Assembly (NCBI RefSeq): GCF_003086775.1
Contig: NZ_CP026001.1
Coordinates: forward strand, 1,018,407-1,082,406
Direction of reading: 5' to 3'
DNA length: 64,000 nt
Source: Stenotrophomonas sp. ZAC14D1_NAIMI4_1
GTDB taxonomy: Bacteria > Pseudomonadota > Gammaproteobacteria > Xanthomonadales > Xanthomonadaceae
Made by a program: the position numbers and the translations under genes. Below, in pieces: positions 41,221 to 50,764 of this stretch (its first letter is position 1; the number at the start of each line of letters is the position of its first letter). The notes beneath the pieces are model-generated. The model saw only the letters and a program-made list of their open reading frames with translations, searched no databases and had not been told where the DNA came from.

Positions 41221-42405
41221 TCAGCCCCCCTGGAAATCATCGTTGGCGCGCACCTGGTACAGCCGGGTGCGCCAGCGGATGCGACGTACGCAGGCGGCGT
41301 GCAGCAGGTGCAGGGGCTGCAGCAGTTCGGCCAGCAGCGACGCCAGCGGGCGATGCCGGGCGCGCCCACCGGCGCGGCGCTGCAGTTGCAACAGCAGGCA
41401 GGTGCGCAGCAGCACGACCAGCGCGGCCACGAGGGCCGGCAGTCCGATCGGCGGCACTGCGGCCAGTATCAGCAGCGCCCACAGCAGCAGCGGCGGAAGA
41501 CCATGCAGTACGCCGATCAGCAGGCGCAGGCGTGGTGACTCGTCGCGCAGCAGCAGCACGGCGAACAGCATCCAGCGGTGCATCTGCTGGCGATAGCGCT
41601 GCAGGGTGGGCACATGCGTCTGCACCTCCACCGGCGCGGTGGACTGGAACAGGCGCGCACCCTGCCGGCGCAGCGCGCGGGCCAGCGCCAGATCGTCGGC
41701 CAGCATCCGCAGCAACGGGGTGAATCCGCCCAGCGCGCGCAGTCGCTCGCTGCGCAGCGCGTAGCACATGCCGTTGATCGACAGCGGTGCCAGCCACGGC
41801 AGCAGGCCGAGGTAGGTCAGCACGGCATTGTTGTTGACGAACTGCGCCATCAAGCGCGCACCGGCGGCGCCGTCATCGCGGTAGCACGGCAGGGCGGTGA
41901 CCAGATCGGCGTCGGCCGCGCCCAGCTCATCGACCAGCTGCGCCAGCGCCGCCGCTGACAGGCGCGCGTCGTCGTCCAGCACCAGCAGCACCGGCTCGCG
42001 CACCTGCGGCAGCACGGCATCCAGCTTGAAGGTCTTCGGGTTGGTGCCCTCCGGCGCGGCCGGGCAGCGCAGGCAGGTGATGTGGTGGCCGGGATGCGCC
42101 GCGCACAGCGCCGCGGCGGTGGCCAGCCCGATGCTGTCGGCGTCGTCCAGCAGCCAATGGAAATGTGCGCCGGGCAGGGCCCGCAGGTTGTGCTGCAACA
42201 CCTGCGCCAGCAGCGGGTCGCCGCCGAGGATGGGCTGCAGGATGGCCACGCCGCTGCCGTCGTACCCGGCCGGTGCCTGCGGCCGGAGCGGCCGCTGGCC
42301 GAGGATGCGCAGCGCGCCGGCTGCCTTCAGGCCCATCAGCAGCAGGTACAGGGCTGCCAGCACCAGGCTGGCCAGCGCTACCCCGTTCAGGCTCAGGCCG
42401 CCCAT
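41221..42405 (-). CDS. Membrane GT21-type glycosyltransferase (ceramide glucosyltransferase-like)
   Basis: 394 residues from ATG 42405, which lies 13 bases inside the SDR gene end. An N-terminal membrane helix (LASLVLAALYLLLMGL) is followed by a GT-A domain with LLDDADS, LLVLDDDARLS (donor and metal aspartates), MLADDLALARAL, and the acceptor-site QMHRW, the D-D-D-QxxRW pattern of ceramide glucosyltransferases. Two or three membrane helices follow (LLLWALLILAAVPPIGLPA). Expected to transfer a hexose from a UDP-sugar to a hydroxylated lipid at the cytoplasmic face. The true acceptor is unknown; no sphingolipid synthesis gene is in the window. Confidence 0.85.
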   Translation of the reverse strand: MGGLSLNGVALASLVLAALYLLLMGLKAAGALRILGQRPLRPQAPAGYDGSGVAILQPILGGDPLLAQVLQHNLRALPGAHFHWLLDDADSIGLATAAALCAAHPGHHITCLRCPAAPEGTNPKTFKLDAVLPQVREPVLLVLDDDARLSAAALAQLVDELGAADADLVTALPCYRDDGAAGARLMAQFVNNNAVLTYLGLLPWLAPLSINGMCYALRSERLRALGGFTPLLRMLADDLALARALRRQGARLFQSTAPVEVQTHVPTLQRYRQQMHRWMLFAVLLLRDESPRLRLLIGVLHGLPPLLLWALLILAAVPPIGLPALVAALVVLLRTCLLLQLQRRAGGRARHRPLASLLAELLQPLHLLHAACVRRIRWRTRLYQVRANDDFQGG

Positions 42406-43349
42406 TGCGCACGCTGCTCGTCGATGAAACGTTCGATACCGTCTTCCATCGACACCCGTGGCGGCCCCAGGTCGGCCAGCATGCGCTGCGGATTGAAGGT
42501 CTTTGAATAGGCGAAGGCGGCCACCCCGAAGCGGGTGATCGGCGGCTCGCTGCGCAGGCGCAGGGCGCGCCAACCGGCTTCGACCACGCTGGCGGCACGC
42601 AGGGCCAGGGCGGTCGGTACGCGGCGGTGCGGCGGTGGCAGCTGCAGGGCGGCCAGCAACCGCTGCAGCAGGGCATGCAGGTCCACCGGCTGCGCGCTGG
42701 TCAGGTTGTAGGCCGGGCCCAGCCGCGGCGCCTGGGCGGCGCGCAGCAGGTACTCCACCAGGGTGTCGATGTGGATCAGGTCCATCTGCGGCGGACCGCC
42801 GGGGCTGACCAGCAGCGGCACGCCGCCGCGCCGCGCGGCCGCCAGCAGGCGCGGCAGCAGCACCGTATCGCCCGGGCCGAAGACGGCGCGCGGGCGCAGG
42901 ATGCACGACGGGCCCTCGTAGCCGGCCAGCAGGCGTTCGGCGGCGGCCTTGCTGCGGGCGTATTCATTCAGGAAGGCGGGGCCGATCGGGCTGTCTTCGT
43001 CCAGATCGTACTGGTGCGCCTCGCGGTAGAACACGGCGGTGCTGGACACCAGCAACAAGCGCGGATGGCCGGCGCGGCGGCAGAAGTCGATCACCTGCGC
43101 GGTGGTGTCCACGTTCTGCTGCCCGAACTGCGCGGGGCTGCCCCAGGGGGTGACCCGCGCGGCGGCATGGACCACCACGTCGGGCCGGAACGGCAGCTCG
43201 AACGGCCGCGACAGGTCCAGCGCAACGTAGTGGGGCAGGGGCAGCGGCCGGCGGGCGACACCCAGCGCCTCCACCCCGGGCACGTCGGCGAGGCGGCGCA
43301 GCAGGGCGCCTCCCACGAAGCCGGAGGCGCCGGTGACCAGGATGCGCAT
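42393..43349 (-). CDS. Extended SDR NAD-dependent epimerase/dehydrogenase
   Basis: 318 residues from ATG 43349, with AAGGAGG upstream: the strongest ribosome site of the operon. N-terminal cofactor motif VTGASGFVGG, catalytic Ser in VSSTAVF and YARSK (Tyr-x3-Lys), and the substrate-side RPRAVFGPGD. It belongs to the extended SDR group shared by UDP-sugar epimerases, 3-beta-hydroxysteroid and OleD-type dehydrogenases; the sequence does not decide between sugar and lipid substrates. First gene of the four-gene operon. Confidence 0.87.
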   Translation of the reverse strand: MRILVTGASGFVGGALLRRLADVPGVEALGVARRPLPLPHYVALDLSRPFELPFRPDVVVHAAARVTPWGSPAQFGQQNVDTTAQVIDFCRRAGHPRLLLVSSTAVFYREAHQYDLDEDSPIGPAFLNEYARSKAAAERLLAGYEGPSCILRPRAVFGPGDTVLLPRLLAAARRGGVPLLVSPGGPPQMDLIHIDTLVEYLLRAAQAPRLGPAYNLTSAQPVDLHALLQRLLAALQLPPPHRRVPTALALRAASVVEAGWRALRLRSEPPITRFGVAAFAYSKTFNPQRMLADLGPPRVSMEDGIERFIDEQRAQWAA

Positions 43350-43510
43350 GGACGTATTCCTCCTTGTGCCTGTGACGCGCCGCAGCCGGGGCGGGCCGCC
43401 CAGATGACCGCCCAGTATGCGCCGGCTGCTGCGCGTGCGGCCATCGCAGGCACGGCGTGGACAGCGCGCATGGGGCGCAGATCCTTGCCCTGCCTGCCTC
43501 CGCGCCGTTT

Positions 43511-43539
43511 TTGGTGCGGGCCGCGAAGCGGGTTACACT
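43511..43539 (+). promoter_or_regulatory. Candidate promoter of ppiD
   Basis: TTGGTG (43511-43516), 17 bases, TACACT (43534-43539), 37 bases above the ATG. Confidence 0.55.
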
Positions 43540-43575
43540 GCCGGGCTCGCCAATCAGGCCATGTGATTCCTCACC

Positions 43576-45531
43576 ATGCTGCAGAAACTCCGCGACAAGA
43601 CCTCAGGCTGGATCGTCACCGTGATCCTGGGGCTGCTGATGATTCCGTTCCTGTTCGTGATCGACAACAGCTACCTCGGTGGTGTCGGCGCACAGAACGT
43701 GGCCAAGGTTTCGGCACCGCCGACCTGGTGGCGCTCGGCGCCGTCGTGGTGGCCGGTGCGCATGCTGTGGCAGCACCACGAGATCAGCGCGCAGGATTTC
43801 CGTACCCGCTTCGAGCAGGAGCGCATGCGTGAGCGCCAGCAGCAGGGCGAGAACTTCGACCCGCGCGCGTTCGAGAGCACCGAGAACAAGCTGGCCGTGC
43901 TTGACCAGCTGGTCGACGAGCAGGTCGTGCGCCTGGTGGGCGAACAGGCCGGCGTGGTTGTCGGCGATGGTGCCGTGCGCGATTACATCCTGACCATCCC
44001 GGCCTTCCTCGGCAGCGATGGCAAGTTCAATGAAAACAACTACCGGCTGGCGCTGGGCGGTGGCAATCCGCCGCGTACCCCGGCGCAGTTCCAGGAAGAA
44101 GTGCGTGCCAGCCTGCAGCAGTCGGTGATCCCGGCCGGCCTGCAGAACTCCGGCTTCGTCACCCAGGCCGAGACCGAGCGCCTGCTGAAGCTGCTGGGCG
44201 AAACCCGTGACGTCGAGCTGGTCGCGCTGCCGGAAGTGCCGGCCGATACCGCGCCGGTCACCGATGCGCAGATCAAGCAGTGGTACGACAGCCACGGCAA
44301 GGATTTCCGCCAGGCCGAGTCGGTCACGCTGGAATACGTTGAGCTCAACGGTGCCAACCTGCCGGCGCCGGTGCCGGCCGATGAGGCGACCCTGCGCAAG
44401 CGCTACGAGGAAGAGAAGGCGAAGTTCGCGACCCCGGAACAGCGCCAGGCCTCGCACATCCTGATCACCGGCGACGGTGCCGAAGCCAAGGCCGCCAAGC
44501 TGGCGACCGAAGCCAAGGCGGCCGGTGCCGACTTCGCCGCCCTGGCCAAGGCCAACTCGGAAGATCCGGGTTCCAAGGACCAGGGCGGTGACCTGGGCTG
44601 GGTCGAGCGTGGCGCGATGGTCAAGCCGTTCGAAGACGCGCTGTTCGCCGCCAAGGCGGGTGACGTGATCGGCCCGGTCAAGACCGACTTCGGCTACCAC
44701 ATCATCAAGGTCGCGGCCGTGCGCGGTGGCGAAGGCAAGTCGTTCGAGGAAGTGCGCGACACGCTGGCCGCCGAACAGCTGAAGGCCGACGGCGAGCGTG
44801 GCTTCAACGATCTGGCCGGCCGCCTGGTCGACGCCATCAACAAGAGCCCGAGCGACCTGGTCGCCGCGGCCAAGTCGGTGGACCTGCCGGTGCAGACCCT
44901 GGGCCCGATCACCCGTGCCACCGCCAGCGGCATCGCCGCTGACCCGGCCGTGCTGCGTTCGGCGTTCTCCGACGTGATGGTGCAGGACGGTACCTCCAGC
45001 GATCCGATCGCCCTGGGCGGCAGCACCAACCACAGTGTCGTGATCCGCGTGGCCGCGCACACCCCGGAACAGGCGCTGCCGCTGGACAAGGCCCGCGAGC
45101 AGGTCATCGCCGCGATCCGTGCCGACCGCCAGCGCCAGGCCAGCGACAAGGCTGCTGATGCCCTGCTGGCCAAGCTGAAGGGCGGTGCCAGCCTGCAGTC
45201 GCTGGTGGCCAGCGACAAGCTGCAGGTCAGCCCGATGCCGGGCCTGCCGCGCAGCCAGCCGGTGCCGACCCCGGAAATCAACCGCGCCATCTTTGGCGCG
45301 CCGGTGCCGGCCGAAGGCAAGCCGAGCTACGGCAAGGTTGACGTCAACGGTCACGCACTGGTCTTCGTGGTGAACAAGGTCACGCCGGGCAACATCAAGG
45401 AAGTGACGCCGGAACAGCAGAAGCAGCTGAAGGACCAGCTGAGCCAGATCGACGGCATGGCTGCGGCCAAGGCCTACATCGACGCGATGCGCAAGAAGTT
45501 CCTGGTGCAGACCACCGAAGCGAACCTGTAA
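43576..45531 (+). CDS. ppiD: Periplasmic folding chaperone/peptidyl-prolyl isomerase PpiD
   Basis: 651 residues anchored by one N-terminal membrane helix ([17 protein letters not shown]), with a SurA-N-like chaperone domain and a parvulin domain near 275-370 ([41 protein letters not shown]). It helps proteins leaving the SecYEG channel fold in the periplasm. Between the anchor and EISAQDF there is a Trp-rich insert, [19 protein letters not shown], that E. coli PpiD lacks as far as I recall. In many proteobacteria ppiD follows hupB directly; here a tRNA array and an opposing operon intervene. Confidence 0.94.
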   Translation: MLQKLRDKTSGWIVTVILGLLMIPFLFVIDNSYLGGVGAQNVAKVSAPPTWWRSAPSWWPVRMLWQHHEISAQDFRTRFEQERMRERQQQGENFDPRAFESTENKLAVLDQLVDEQVVRLVGEQAGVVVGDGAVRDYILTIPAFLGSDGKFNENNYRLALGGGNPPRTPAQFQEEVRASLQQSVIPAGLQNSGFVTQAETERLLKLLGETRDVELVALPEVPADTAPVTDAQIKQWYDSHGKDFRQAESVTLEYVELNGANLPAPVPADEATLRKRYEEEKAKFATPEQRQASHILITGDGAEAKAAKLATEAKAAGADFAALAKANSEDPGSKDQGGDLGWVERGAMVKPFEDALFAAKAGDVIGPVKTDFGYHIIKVAAVRGGEGKSFEEVRDTLAAEQLKADGERGFNDLAGRLVDAINKSPSDLVAAAKSVDLPVQTLGPITRATASGIAADPAVLRSAFSDVMVQDGTSSDPIALGGSTNHSVVIRVAAHTPEQALPLDKAREQVIAAIRADRQRQASDKAADALLAKLKGGASLQSLVASDKLQVSPMPGLPRSQPVPTPEINRAIFGAPVPAEGKPSYGKVDVNGHALVFVVNKVTPGNIKEVTPEQQKQLKDQLSQIDGMAAAKAYIDAMRKKFLVQTTEANL

Positions 45532-45552
45532 GCCACACGGCGGGCAGGACGG

Positions 45553-45581
45553 AAAAGGCCCGGCAATGCCGGGCCTTTTTT
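45553..45581 (+). terminator. Terminator of ppiD
   Basis: Stem AAGGCCCGGC/GCCGGGCCTT with an AAT loop and six T, 22 bases after the stop. Confidence 0.92.
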
Positions 45582-45600
45582 GTTGGCGCGTCCGTTGTAT

Positions 45601-45716
45601 GTAGAGTCGAGCTTGCTCGACTGCTTTTGTAGAGACGTGCAGAAGAGCAGTCGAGCAAGCTCGACTCTACAAAGAGCGGAAGGGCAGAAGAGCGGTCGAG
45701 CAGGCTCGACCTCTAC
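45601..45716. repeat. Three SMAG palindromes (TCGAGC type)
   Basis: Plus copy 45601-45622, minus copies 45649-45670 and 45693-45716, between the convergent ppiD and transglycosylase genes. The first two are exact inverted copies of each other and of those at 26.9 kb. Confidence 0.85.
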
Positions 45717-45735
45717 AGACAGCGGAGTGCCGCGA

Positions 45736-46941
45736 TCAGTCTTCGATGCGCAGCACGGCGCCCGGCTTCAGCACGGCGCTGCCGCTCAGGCCGTTCAGCG
45801 ACAGCAGCGCCTTGACCGGCATGCCGTAGCGGCGGGCGATGGTCCACGCCGATTCGCCGTTGCGCACGGTGTGGCGGCGGTTGCGCGGGCGGTCAGCGGC
45901 GCTGGCCACGACCTTGGCGACCTGCGGGGCCGGCTGCAGGCTTGCAGTGGCGGTGACGGCACCCGTGGCGGTGGCCACCGAGGCAATATCGGACACCGGC
46001 GCGGAGGCCGCAGCGACCGGGGCCAGCACGCGGGTGGTGCCCGACGGGCGGCCGTTGCCGGCCAGGGCCGGGTTCAGGCGGGCGATGCGTGCCGGGTCCA
46101 GCGCGCGCTGCGCGGCCCACTGCTGCACGCTGGTGCCGGCCGGCAGGGTGTGGTCCTTCAGCACCGGCACCGTGCGGTCCAGCGAGGCCATCACGCTGGG
46201 CTTGTCTTCCACGTCTTCCAGCACGCAGGCCAGGGCATGCAGCTTCTCGACGTAGGCATGGGTGACCGGCGACAGGCCGGGCAGGGCGGCCGGCTTGGCG
46301 TTCTGGGCGTTCATCCCCGCCTTGCGCATCGACTGCAGCACGCGGTACTCGCCGGCGTTGTAGGCCATGGTCGCCAGGCGCCAATCGCCGCCGAACATGC
46401 CGTGCAGGGTCTTCAGGTAGCGCACCGCGGCCTGGGTGGAATCGACCGCCGACAGGCGGCCGTCGTAGCCGTTGGCCATCGGCACGCGGTGGTTGCGCGC
46501 GGTGGTGGCGATGAACTGCCACAGGCCGGTCGGGCCGCTGCCGTTGCGGGCGTTGGGGCGGTAGCCGCTCTCCACGAACGGGATGAGCGCAAATTCGGTG
46601 GGCAGGCTGGCCTTGCGCAGTTCTTCGACCACATAGCCGAACAGCACCAGCGCATCGTCATCCTGGTTGGCCAGGCGCGAGGGGGCGTGGGCAAACTGCT
46701 TCTGCCAGCGCGGGCTGGTTGCGTCAGCGTCACAGGTCGGTTCGGCCAGGCCCTCGCGGAAGCTGGCGAAGATCTCCTGGCCGTTGCGGACCGATGCGGC
46801 CGGCAGAAGGGCCGGGTCCATCGGCACGGCCGACGCGGCGGTCAGGTTCTGGCTGATGCCGGCGCCCAGCGACTGCGCGCCCGCGTTTCCGGCCAGCCCC
46901 AGGACAAGGCCCAGGGCCAGCGGCAGACTTCGGCGCATCAT
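45736..46941 (-). CDS. MltD-like membrane-bound lytic transglycosylase with LysM
   Basis: Cleaves peptidoglycan glycan strands with 1,6-anhydro product. 401 residues with signal peptide ([16 protein letters not shown]), transglycosylase domain containing the catalytic Glu in [13 protein letters not shown] and [22 protein letters not shown], and a C-terminal LysM unit from [18 protein letters not shown] to [10 protein letters not shown] region near 280 may be a degenerate second LysM. No lipobox, unlike E. coli MltD. Start overlaps the gloB stop by four bases; gloB followed by mltD is a common proteobacterial pair. Confidence 0.9.
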   Translation of the reverse strand: MMRRSLPLALGLVLGLAGNAGAQSLGAGISQNLTAASAVPMDPALLPAASVRNGQEIFASFREGLAEPTCDADATSPRWQKQFAHAPSRLANQDDDALVLFGYVVEELRKASLPTEFALIPFVESGYRPNARNGSGPTGLWQFIATTARNHRVPMANGYDGRLSAVDSTQAAVRYLKTLHGMFGGDWRLATMAYNAGEYRVLQSMRKAGMNAQNAKPAALPGLSPVTHAYVEKLHALACVLEDVEDKPSVMASLDRTVPVLKDHTLPAGTSVQQWAAQRALDPARIARLNPALAGNGRPSGTTRVLAPVAAASAPVSDIASVATATGAVTATASLQPAPQVAKVVASAADRPRNRRHTVRNGESAWTIARRYGMPVKALLSLNGLSGSAVLKPGAVLRIED

Positions 46942-47702
46942 GCGCGGAAGCCGTCTTTCCAGTGCCGGAGACCGGCCATGACATCGACGTCGTCAACGAC
47001 ATCGCGCCCCAGGTGCGCCGACACCGCCGCGCGGATCGGCGCGGTGTGCACACGCAGGAACGGATTGCAGTCCAGTTCGTTGGCCAGGGTTACCGGCAGG
47101 GTGGAACGGTCATCGCGGCGCATGGCCAAAGCCTCCTCTTGGCGCTGCCACAGGGCAGCGTTGGCGGGGTCGACATGCCGCGCGAAGACGGCATTTGACA
47201 CGGTGTACTCATGGGCGCAACAAAGCAGCAGTTGCACGGGCAAGGTACCCAGCTTGCGCATCGACGCCAGCAGCTGGGACGGCGTACCTTCGAACAGGCG
47301 TCCACAGCCCAGGCTGAACAACGAATCTCCGCTGAAAAGATGTTCAGCAGTGTGAAACGCGATGTGGCTGCGGGTATGCCCGGGCACGGATAGTACGTGG
47401 AACATCCGGCCTAGTGCCTGAACGCGTTCACCTTCGCCCACCCGCTTGGTGGCAGTCGGGATCCGCTCCTCGACCGGAGCGATGACCCGCGCGCTGGGAA
47501 AACGCGCCTGCAGCGCGGGTACGCCGCCGATGTGGTCGTCGTGGTGGTGGGTCAGCAGGATGGTGTCCACGCGCAGGCCTTGGTCGGCCAGGGCCAGCAC
47601 GGGCGCGGCATCGCCGGGGTCGACGACCACGGCGGCGCCATCGTCGGCGATCAGCATCCAGATGTAGTTATCCGCAAATGCGGGCAGGGCAGTCAGTCGC
47701 AT
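46938..47702 (-). CDS. gloB: Hydroxyacylglutathione hydrolase (glyoxalase II)
   Basis: Second step of methylglyoxal removal: hydrolyses S-lactoylglutathione to lactate and glutathione. 254 residues from ATG 47702 (E. coli 251). Metal motif [10 protein letters not shown], then [28 protein letters not shown] and [14 protein letters not shown]; the C-terminal glutathione-binding part includes NPFLR. Divergent from the methyltransferase gene with only 11 bases between starts, so their promoters must lie inside each other's coding region. Confidence 0.95.
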   Translation of the reverse strand: MRLTALPAFADNYIWMLIADDGAAVVVDPGDAAPVLALADQGLRVDTILLTHHHDDHIGGVPALQARFPSARVIAPVEERIPTATKRVGEGERVQALGRMFHVLSVPGHTRSHIAFHTAEHLFSGDSLFSLGCGRLFEGTPSQLLASMRKLGTLPVQLLLCCAHEYTVSNAVFARHVDPANAALWQRQEEALAMRRDDRSTLPVTLANELDCNPFLRVHTAPIRAAVSAHLGRDVVDDVDVMAGLRHWKDGFRA

Positions 47703-47713
47703 AGAATTGGACC

Positions 47714-48358
47714 ATGCCCCTGCTGCAGAGCCACCGTCAAGCGAGCCTGGTGCCGTGGTTCGACAGCGAGCCGGCGGCGGCCCTGCGCGTGCTCGAGCGC
47801 CAGCTGCTGTTGCCACGGCTGGCCACCCTGCCGTCCCAGCCATGGCTGTGGATCGCCCCCACGGCATCCTGGCTGGAGGATGCGCAGCTGGGCGGCCGCG
47901 GCCTGCGCCTGTACCGCGACGGCGCCGGCTATGCCGGAGATACCCGCTGCGCGCTGCCGCTGCCGCTGGCCAACGAGAGCGTCAACGCCATCGTGCTGCA
48001 GCACGTGACCGCCGCCGATGCCGATTACCTGCTGGATGAGTGCTCGCGCGTGCTGATGCCCGGCGGCCAGCTGTGGCTGAGCAGCCTCAACCCGTTCAGC
48101 CCGTACCGCACCCGCTGGCGCCAGCATGGGCTGGTGGTGCGCACGCCGCAGCGGCTGCGCCTGCTGCTGGCCCGCCATGGGCTGGAATGCGATGACACCC
48201 GCTACCTGGGGCCGCTGTGGCAGGGGGCTGGCAGCCGCCGTCGCGCGGGCTGGGCGCCGCTGCGCGCGGCCTGCCTGTTCCATGCCGAAAAACGTACGCT
48301 GGCCCTGCCCGGGCCGACCCCGCTGCCGGTGCGCTGGCACGGCACCGTTGCTACCTGA
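47714..48358 (+). CDS. SAM-dependent methyltransferase-like protein (YafS position)
   Basis: 214 residues. The C-terminal part has [25 protein letters not shown], the motif III region of class I methyltransferases, and [16 protein letters not shown] motif II; the glycine-rich motif I is degenerate, so SAM binding may be weak. Order gloB-(this)-rnhA-dnaQ equals E. coli gloB-yafS-rnhA-dnaQ. Function of YafS is unknown. Confidence 0.8.
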   Translation: MPLLQSHRQASLVPWFDSEPAAALRVLERQLLLPRLATLPSQPWLWIAPTASWLEDAQLGGRGLRLYRDGAGYAGDTRCALPLPLANESVNAIVLQHVTAADADYLLDECSRVLMPGGQLWLSSLNPFSPYRTRWRQHGLVVRTPQRLRLLLARHGLECDDTRYLGPLWQGAGSRRRAGWAPLRAACLFHAEKRTLALPGPTPLPVRWHGTVAT

Positions 48359-48370
48359 TCTGGAGTTGTA

Positions 48371-48823
48371 TTGAAAACCATTGAAATCCACACCGACGGT
48401 TCCTGCCTCGGCAATCCCGGCCCCGGTGGCTGGGCCGCTCTGCTGCGCTACAAGGGCCACGAGCGCGAACTGAGCGGCGGCGAAGCGCACACCACCAACA
48501 ACCGGATGGAGCTGATGGCAGCCATTTCCGGGCTGGAGACGCTGACCGAGCCGTGCGACATCGTGCTCTACACCGATTCGCAGTACGTGCGGCAGGGCCT
48601 GACCCAGTGGATGCCGGGTTGGATCCGCAAGAACTGGAAGACGGCCGGCGGCGACCCGGTGAAGAACCGCGAGCTGTGGGAGCGCCTGCATGCGGCCACG
48701 CTGCGGCACCAGATCGACTGGCGCTGGGTGAAGGGCCACTCCGGCGACCCGGACAATGAGCGGGTCGACACCCTGGCGCGTAACGCCGCGATCCAGATCC
48801 GCGACGGCAGCCCGGTAAACTGA
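48371..48823 (+). CDS. rnhA: Ribonuclease HI
   Basis: Degrades RNA in RNA-DNA hybrids, including R-loops and primers. 150 residues (E. coli 155). Active-site acidic residues: [12 protein letters not shown] (first Asp), [10 protein letters not shown] (Glu), YTDSQYV (Asp) and GDPDNERVD (fourth Asp). The start is TTG at 48371, with TGGAG upstream; the conserved strand begins right after it, so no later start is acceptable. Twelve bases separate it from the methyltransferase and four from dnaQ. Confidence 0.96.
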   Translation: MKTIEIHTDGSCLGNPGPGGWAALLRYKGHERELSGGEAHTTNNRMELMAAISGLETLTEPCDIVLYTDSQYVRQGLTQWMPGWIRKNWKTAGGDPVKNRELWERLHAATLRHQIDWRWVKGHSGDPDNERVDTLARNAAIQIRDGSPVN

Positions 48824-48827
48824 GCCC

Positions 48828-49556
48828 ATGCGTCAGATCATCCTCGATACCGAAACCACCGGCCTGGAATGGAAGAAGGGCAACCGCATCGTTGAAATCG
48901 GCTGCGTGGAGCTGTTCAAGCGCCGCCCGACCAACAACAACTACCACCAGTACATCAGGCCCGACGTCGACTTCGAGCAGGGCGCGCAGGAAGTCACCGG
49001 CCTGAGCCTGGATTTCCTGGCCGACAAGCCCGAGTTCGCGCAGATCGCCGATGAGTTTCTGGCGTTCATCGATGGCGCCGAGCTGATCATCCACAACGCG
49101 GCGTTCGACCTGGGCTTCCTGGATTACGAGCTGTCCCTGCTGGGGCCGCAGTACGGCAAGATCACCGACCGCTGCACGGTGATCGATACCCTGGCGATGG
49201 CGCGCGAGCGCTTCCCCGGCCAGCGCAATTCGCTGGACGCCCTGTGCCGGCGCCTGGGCGTGGACAACTCGCACCGTGCACTGCACGGTGGCCTGCTCGA
49301 TGCGCAGATCCTGGGCGATGTCTACATCGCGCTGACCTCGGGGCAGGAAGAGATCGGCTTCGGCCTGGAAGACGACAGCGGGGCCGACGGTGCCGCGCTG
49401 CTGGCATTCGATACCAGCACGCTGCTGCCGCGTCCGCGCGTGGTGGCCACGGCATCGGAGCTGGAGGCGCACACCGCGCGCCTGGAGCGCCTGCGCAAGA
49501 AGGCCGGCCACGCGTTGTGGGATGGCCCGAAGGTGGAAGAGGCCGCAAGCGCGTAA
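48828..49556 (+). CDS. dnaQ: DNA polymerase III epsilon subunit (proofreading exonuclease)
   Basis: 3'-5' exonuclease of the replicase core. 242 residues (E. coli 243). ExoI LDTETTGLE (Asp7, Glu9), ExoII HNAAFDLGFLD, ExoIII HRALHGGLLDA. The C-terminal region is alpha-subunit binding. Start ATG four bases after rnhA; translational coupling is likely. The stop is followed at once by GTAG repeats. Confidence 0.97.
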   Translation: MRQIILDTETTGLEWKKGNRIVEIGCVELFKRRPTNNNYHQYIRPDVDFEQGAQEVTGLSLDFLADKPEFAQIADEFLAFIDGAELIIHNAAFDLGFLDYELSLLGPQYGKITDRCTVIDTLAMARERFPGQRNSLDALCRRLGVDNSHRALHGGLLDAQILGDVYIALTSGQEEIGFGLEDDSGADGAALLAFDTSTLLPRPRVVATASELEAHTARLERLRKKAGHALWDGPKVEEAASA

Positions 49557-49562
49557 GTAGTG

Positions 49563-49648
49563 GTAGTGCCGGCCGCTGGCCGGCATCCACGGCGCGTCAT
49601 CCACGCATGGCGTGGATCTACTGTAGAGCCGAGCCCATGCTCGGCTCC
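49563..49648. repeat. Three SMAG palindromes of three core types
   Basis: Plus 49563-49584 (arms GCCGGCC/GGCCGGC), minus 49599-49621 (ATCCACGC/GCGTGGAT) and plus 49623-49648 (GAGCCGAGC/GCTCGGCTC), packed head to tail between the convergent dnaQ and PP2C genes. Confidence 0.83.
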
Positions 49649-49653
49649 AGGAT

Positions 49654-50358
49654 TCAGTGGCAGCGCACCAGGATCACCGTGATGTTGTCCGACCCGCCGC
49701 CGTCCAGGGCCGAGGCGACCAGGCTGTCCACGCATTCCTGGGCGCTGGCATCGTCGTAGGCGAGGGTACGGGCGATGTCGCGGTCGTCGACGTCTTCGGT
49801 CAGGCCGTCGCTGCACAGCAGCAGCTGCATGCCCGGCCGCAGTTCGCCGCTGGTGGTGGCCACGTTCAGATGGTTCGGGTCGGTCACGCCCAGGGCCTGG
49901 GTGACCACGTTGCGGTGCGGGTGGGCGCGCGCCTGTTCGGCGGTCAGGTTGCCCTGCGCCACCAGTTCCTGCACCACGCTGTGGTCCTGGCTGAGCTGGG
50001 CCAGCTGGCCGTCGCGCCACAGGTAGGCACGGCTGTCGCCCACCCAGGCCACTTCATAACGGTTGCCCTGCACGCGTGCGGCGACCACGGTGGTGCCCAT
50101 CGGCAGGGTGTCGTTGCGCCGCCGCGACGCGCGGATGATCTCTTCATCGGCGGTGCGGATGGCGTGCGCCAGCGGCGCGCCGCGGCGGATCTCGCGGACG
50201 ATGGTCTCGCGTGCCAGGGCGCTGGCCACCTCGCCGCAGGCGTGCCCACCCATGCCGTCGGCCACCAGCCACAGGGCCAGCTCGCTGTCACCGTAATAGG
50301 TGTCCTCGTTGAGCTCGCGGCGCAGGCCAGGGTGGGTGAGGTGTCCGAATTCAATCAT
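49654..50358 (-). CDS. PP2C-family serine/threonine phosphatase
   Basis: 234 residues, the minimal PP2C (Stp1/PrpC) fold. All motifs seen: NEDTYY, VADGMGGH, MGTTVV, WVGDSRAYL, QDHSVVQEL, LLLCSDGLTE and SDNITVILV, with the aspartates that bind two Mg/Mn ions. It removes phosphate from proteins phosphorylated by Hanks-type kinases; no kinase or FHA protein is in the window. Cytosolic. Its start is divergent from the promoter of tRNA-Ser(CGA). Confidence 0.93.
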   Translation of the reverse strand: MIEFGHLTHPGLRRELNEDTYYGDSELALWLVADGMGGHACGEVASALARETIVREIRRGAPLAHAIRTADEEIIRASRRRNDTLPMGTTVVAARVQGNRYEVAWVGDSRAYLWRDGQLAQLSQDHSVVQELVAQGNLTAEQARAHPHRNVVTQALGVTDPNHLNVATTSGELRPGMQLLLCSDGLTEDVDDRDIARTLAYDDASAQECVDSLVASALDGGGSDNITVILVRCH

Positions 50359-50466
50359 GGTGGTTGCTGGGCGGGGTCATGCCGGGGAGAACGGCATCAT
50401 CACGGCCAAGCGGACATCCGGCAAGGCGTTCAGTCAGAAAATTTTCACATGATGGGCCGCAATGGC

Positions 50467-50495
50467 TTGTGGTCTGCCGCGCTTCCTCGTATGAT
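50467..50495 (+). promoter_or_regulatory. Promoter of tRNA-Ser (CGA)
   Basis: TTGTGG (50467-50472), 17 bases, TATGAT (50490-50495), about 30 bases above the tRNA. Confidence 0.65.
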
Positions 50496-50524
50496 GCGCG
50501 TCCCCGGTTCGCCGGGGAATACCT

Positions 50525-50615
50525 GGAGAGGTGGCAGAGCGGTTGAATGTACCTGACTCGAAATCAGGCAGGCGTTTATAGCGCCTCGGGGGTTCGAATC
50601 CCCCCCTCTCCGCCA
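50525..50615 (+). tRNA. tRNA-Ser (CGA)
   Basis: 91 bases with a long variable arm, acceptor GGAGAGG/CCTCTCC, anticodon loop CTCGAAA reading CGA (UCG codons), encoded CCA. Confidence 0.95.
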
Positions 50616-50664
50616 GATTAAAAAAACGGGCTGCCTCAGGGCAGCCCGTTTTTTTTTGATCTGG
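50613..50664 (+). terminator. Terminator of tRNA-Ser (CGA), extended into the CCA end
   Basis: Nine-base stem CGGGCTGCC/GGCAGCCCG with TCAG loop and a ten-T run. The flanks A-run/T-run and then CCAGAT/ATCTGG also pair, so the tRNA CCA end becomes the base of the long hairpin. Confidence 0.88.
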
Positions 50665-50689
50665 CGCGGGACAGCCCTCCGACGGGTCA

Positions 50690-50713
50690 GTAGATCCACG
50701 CCGTGCGTGGATG
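50690..50713 (+). repeat. SMAG palindrome
   Basis: GTAG followed by ATCCACGC/GCGTGGAT arms, between tRNA-Ser and the DUF6165 gene. Confidence 0.78.
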
Positions 50714-50764
50714 CCGTTCGCACACTGCGGGTTACCATGTGCCATTACCTGCTGGAGCGCTGCC

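Noticed and set aside
42627..43832. 401-codon plus-strand frame across the SDR gene into ppiD
   Set aside because: Overlaps two supported genes in other frames and has no known domain.
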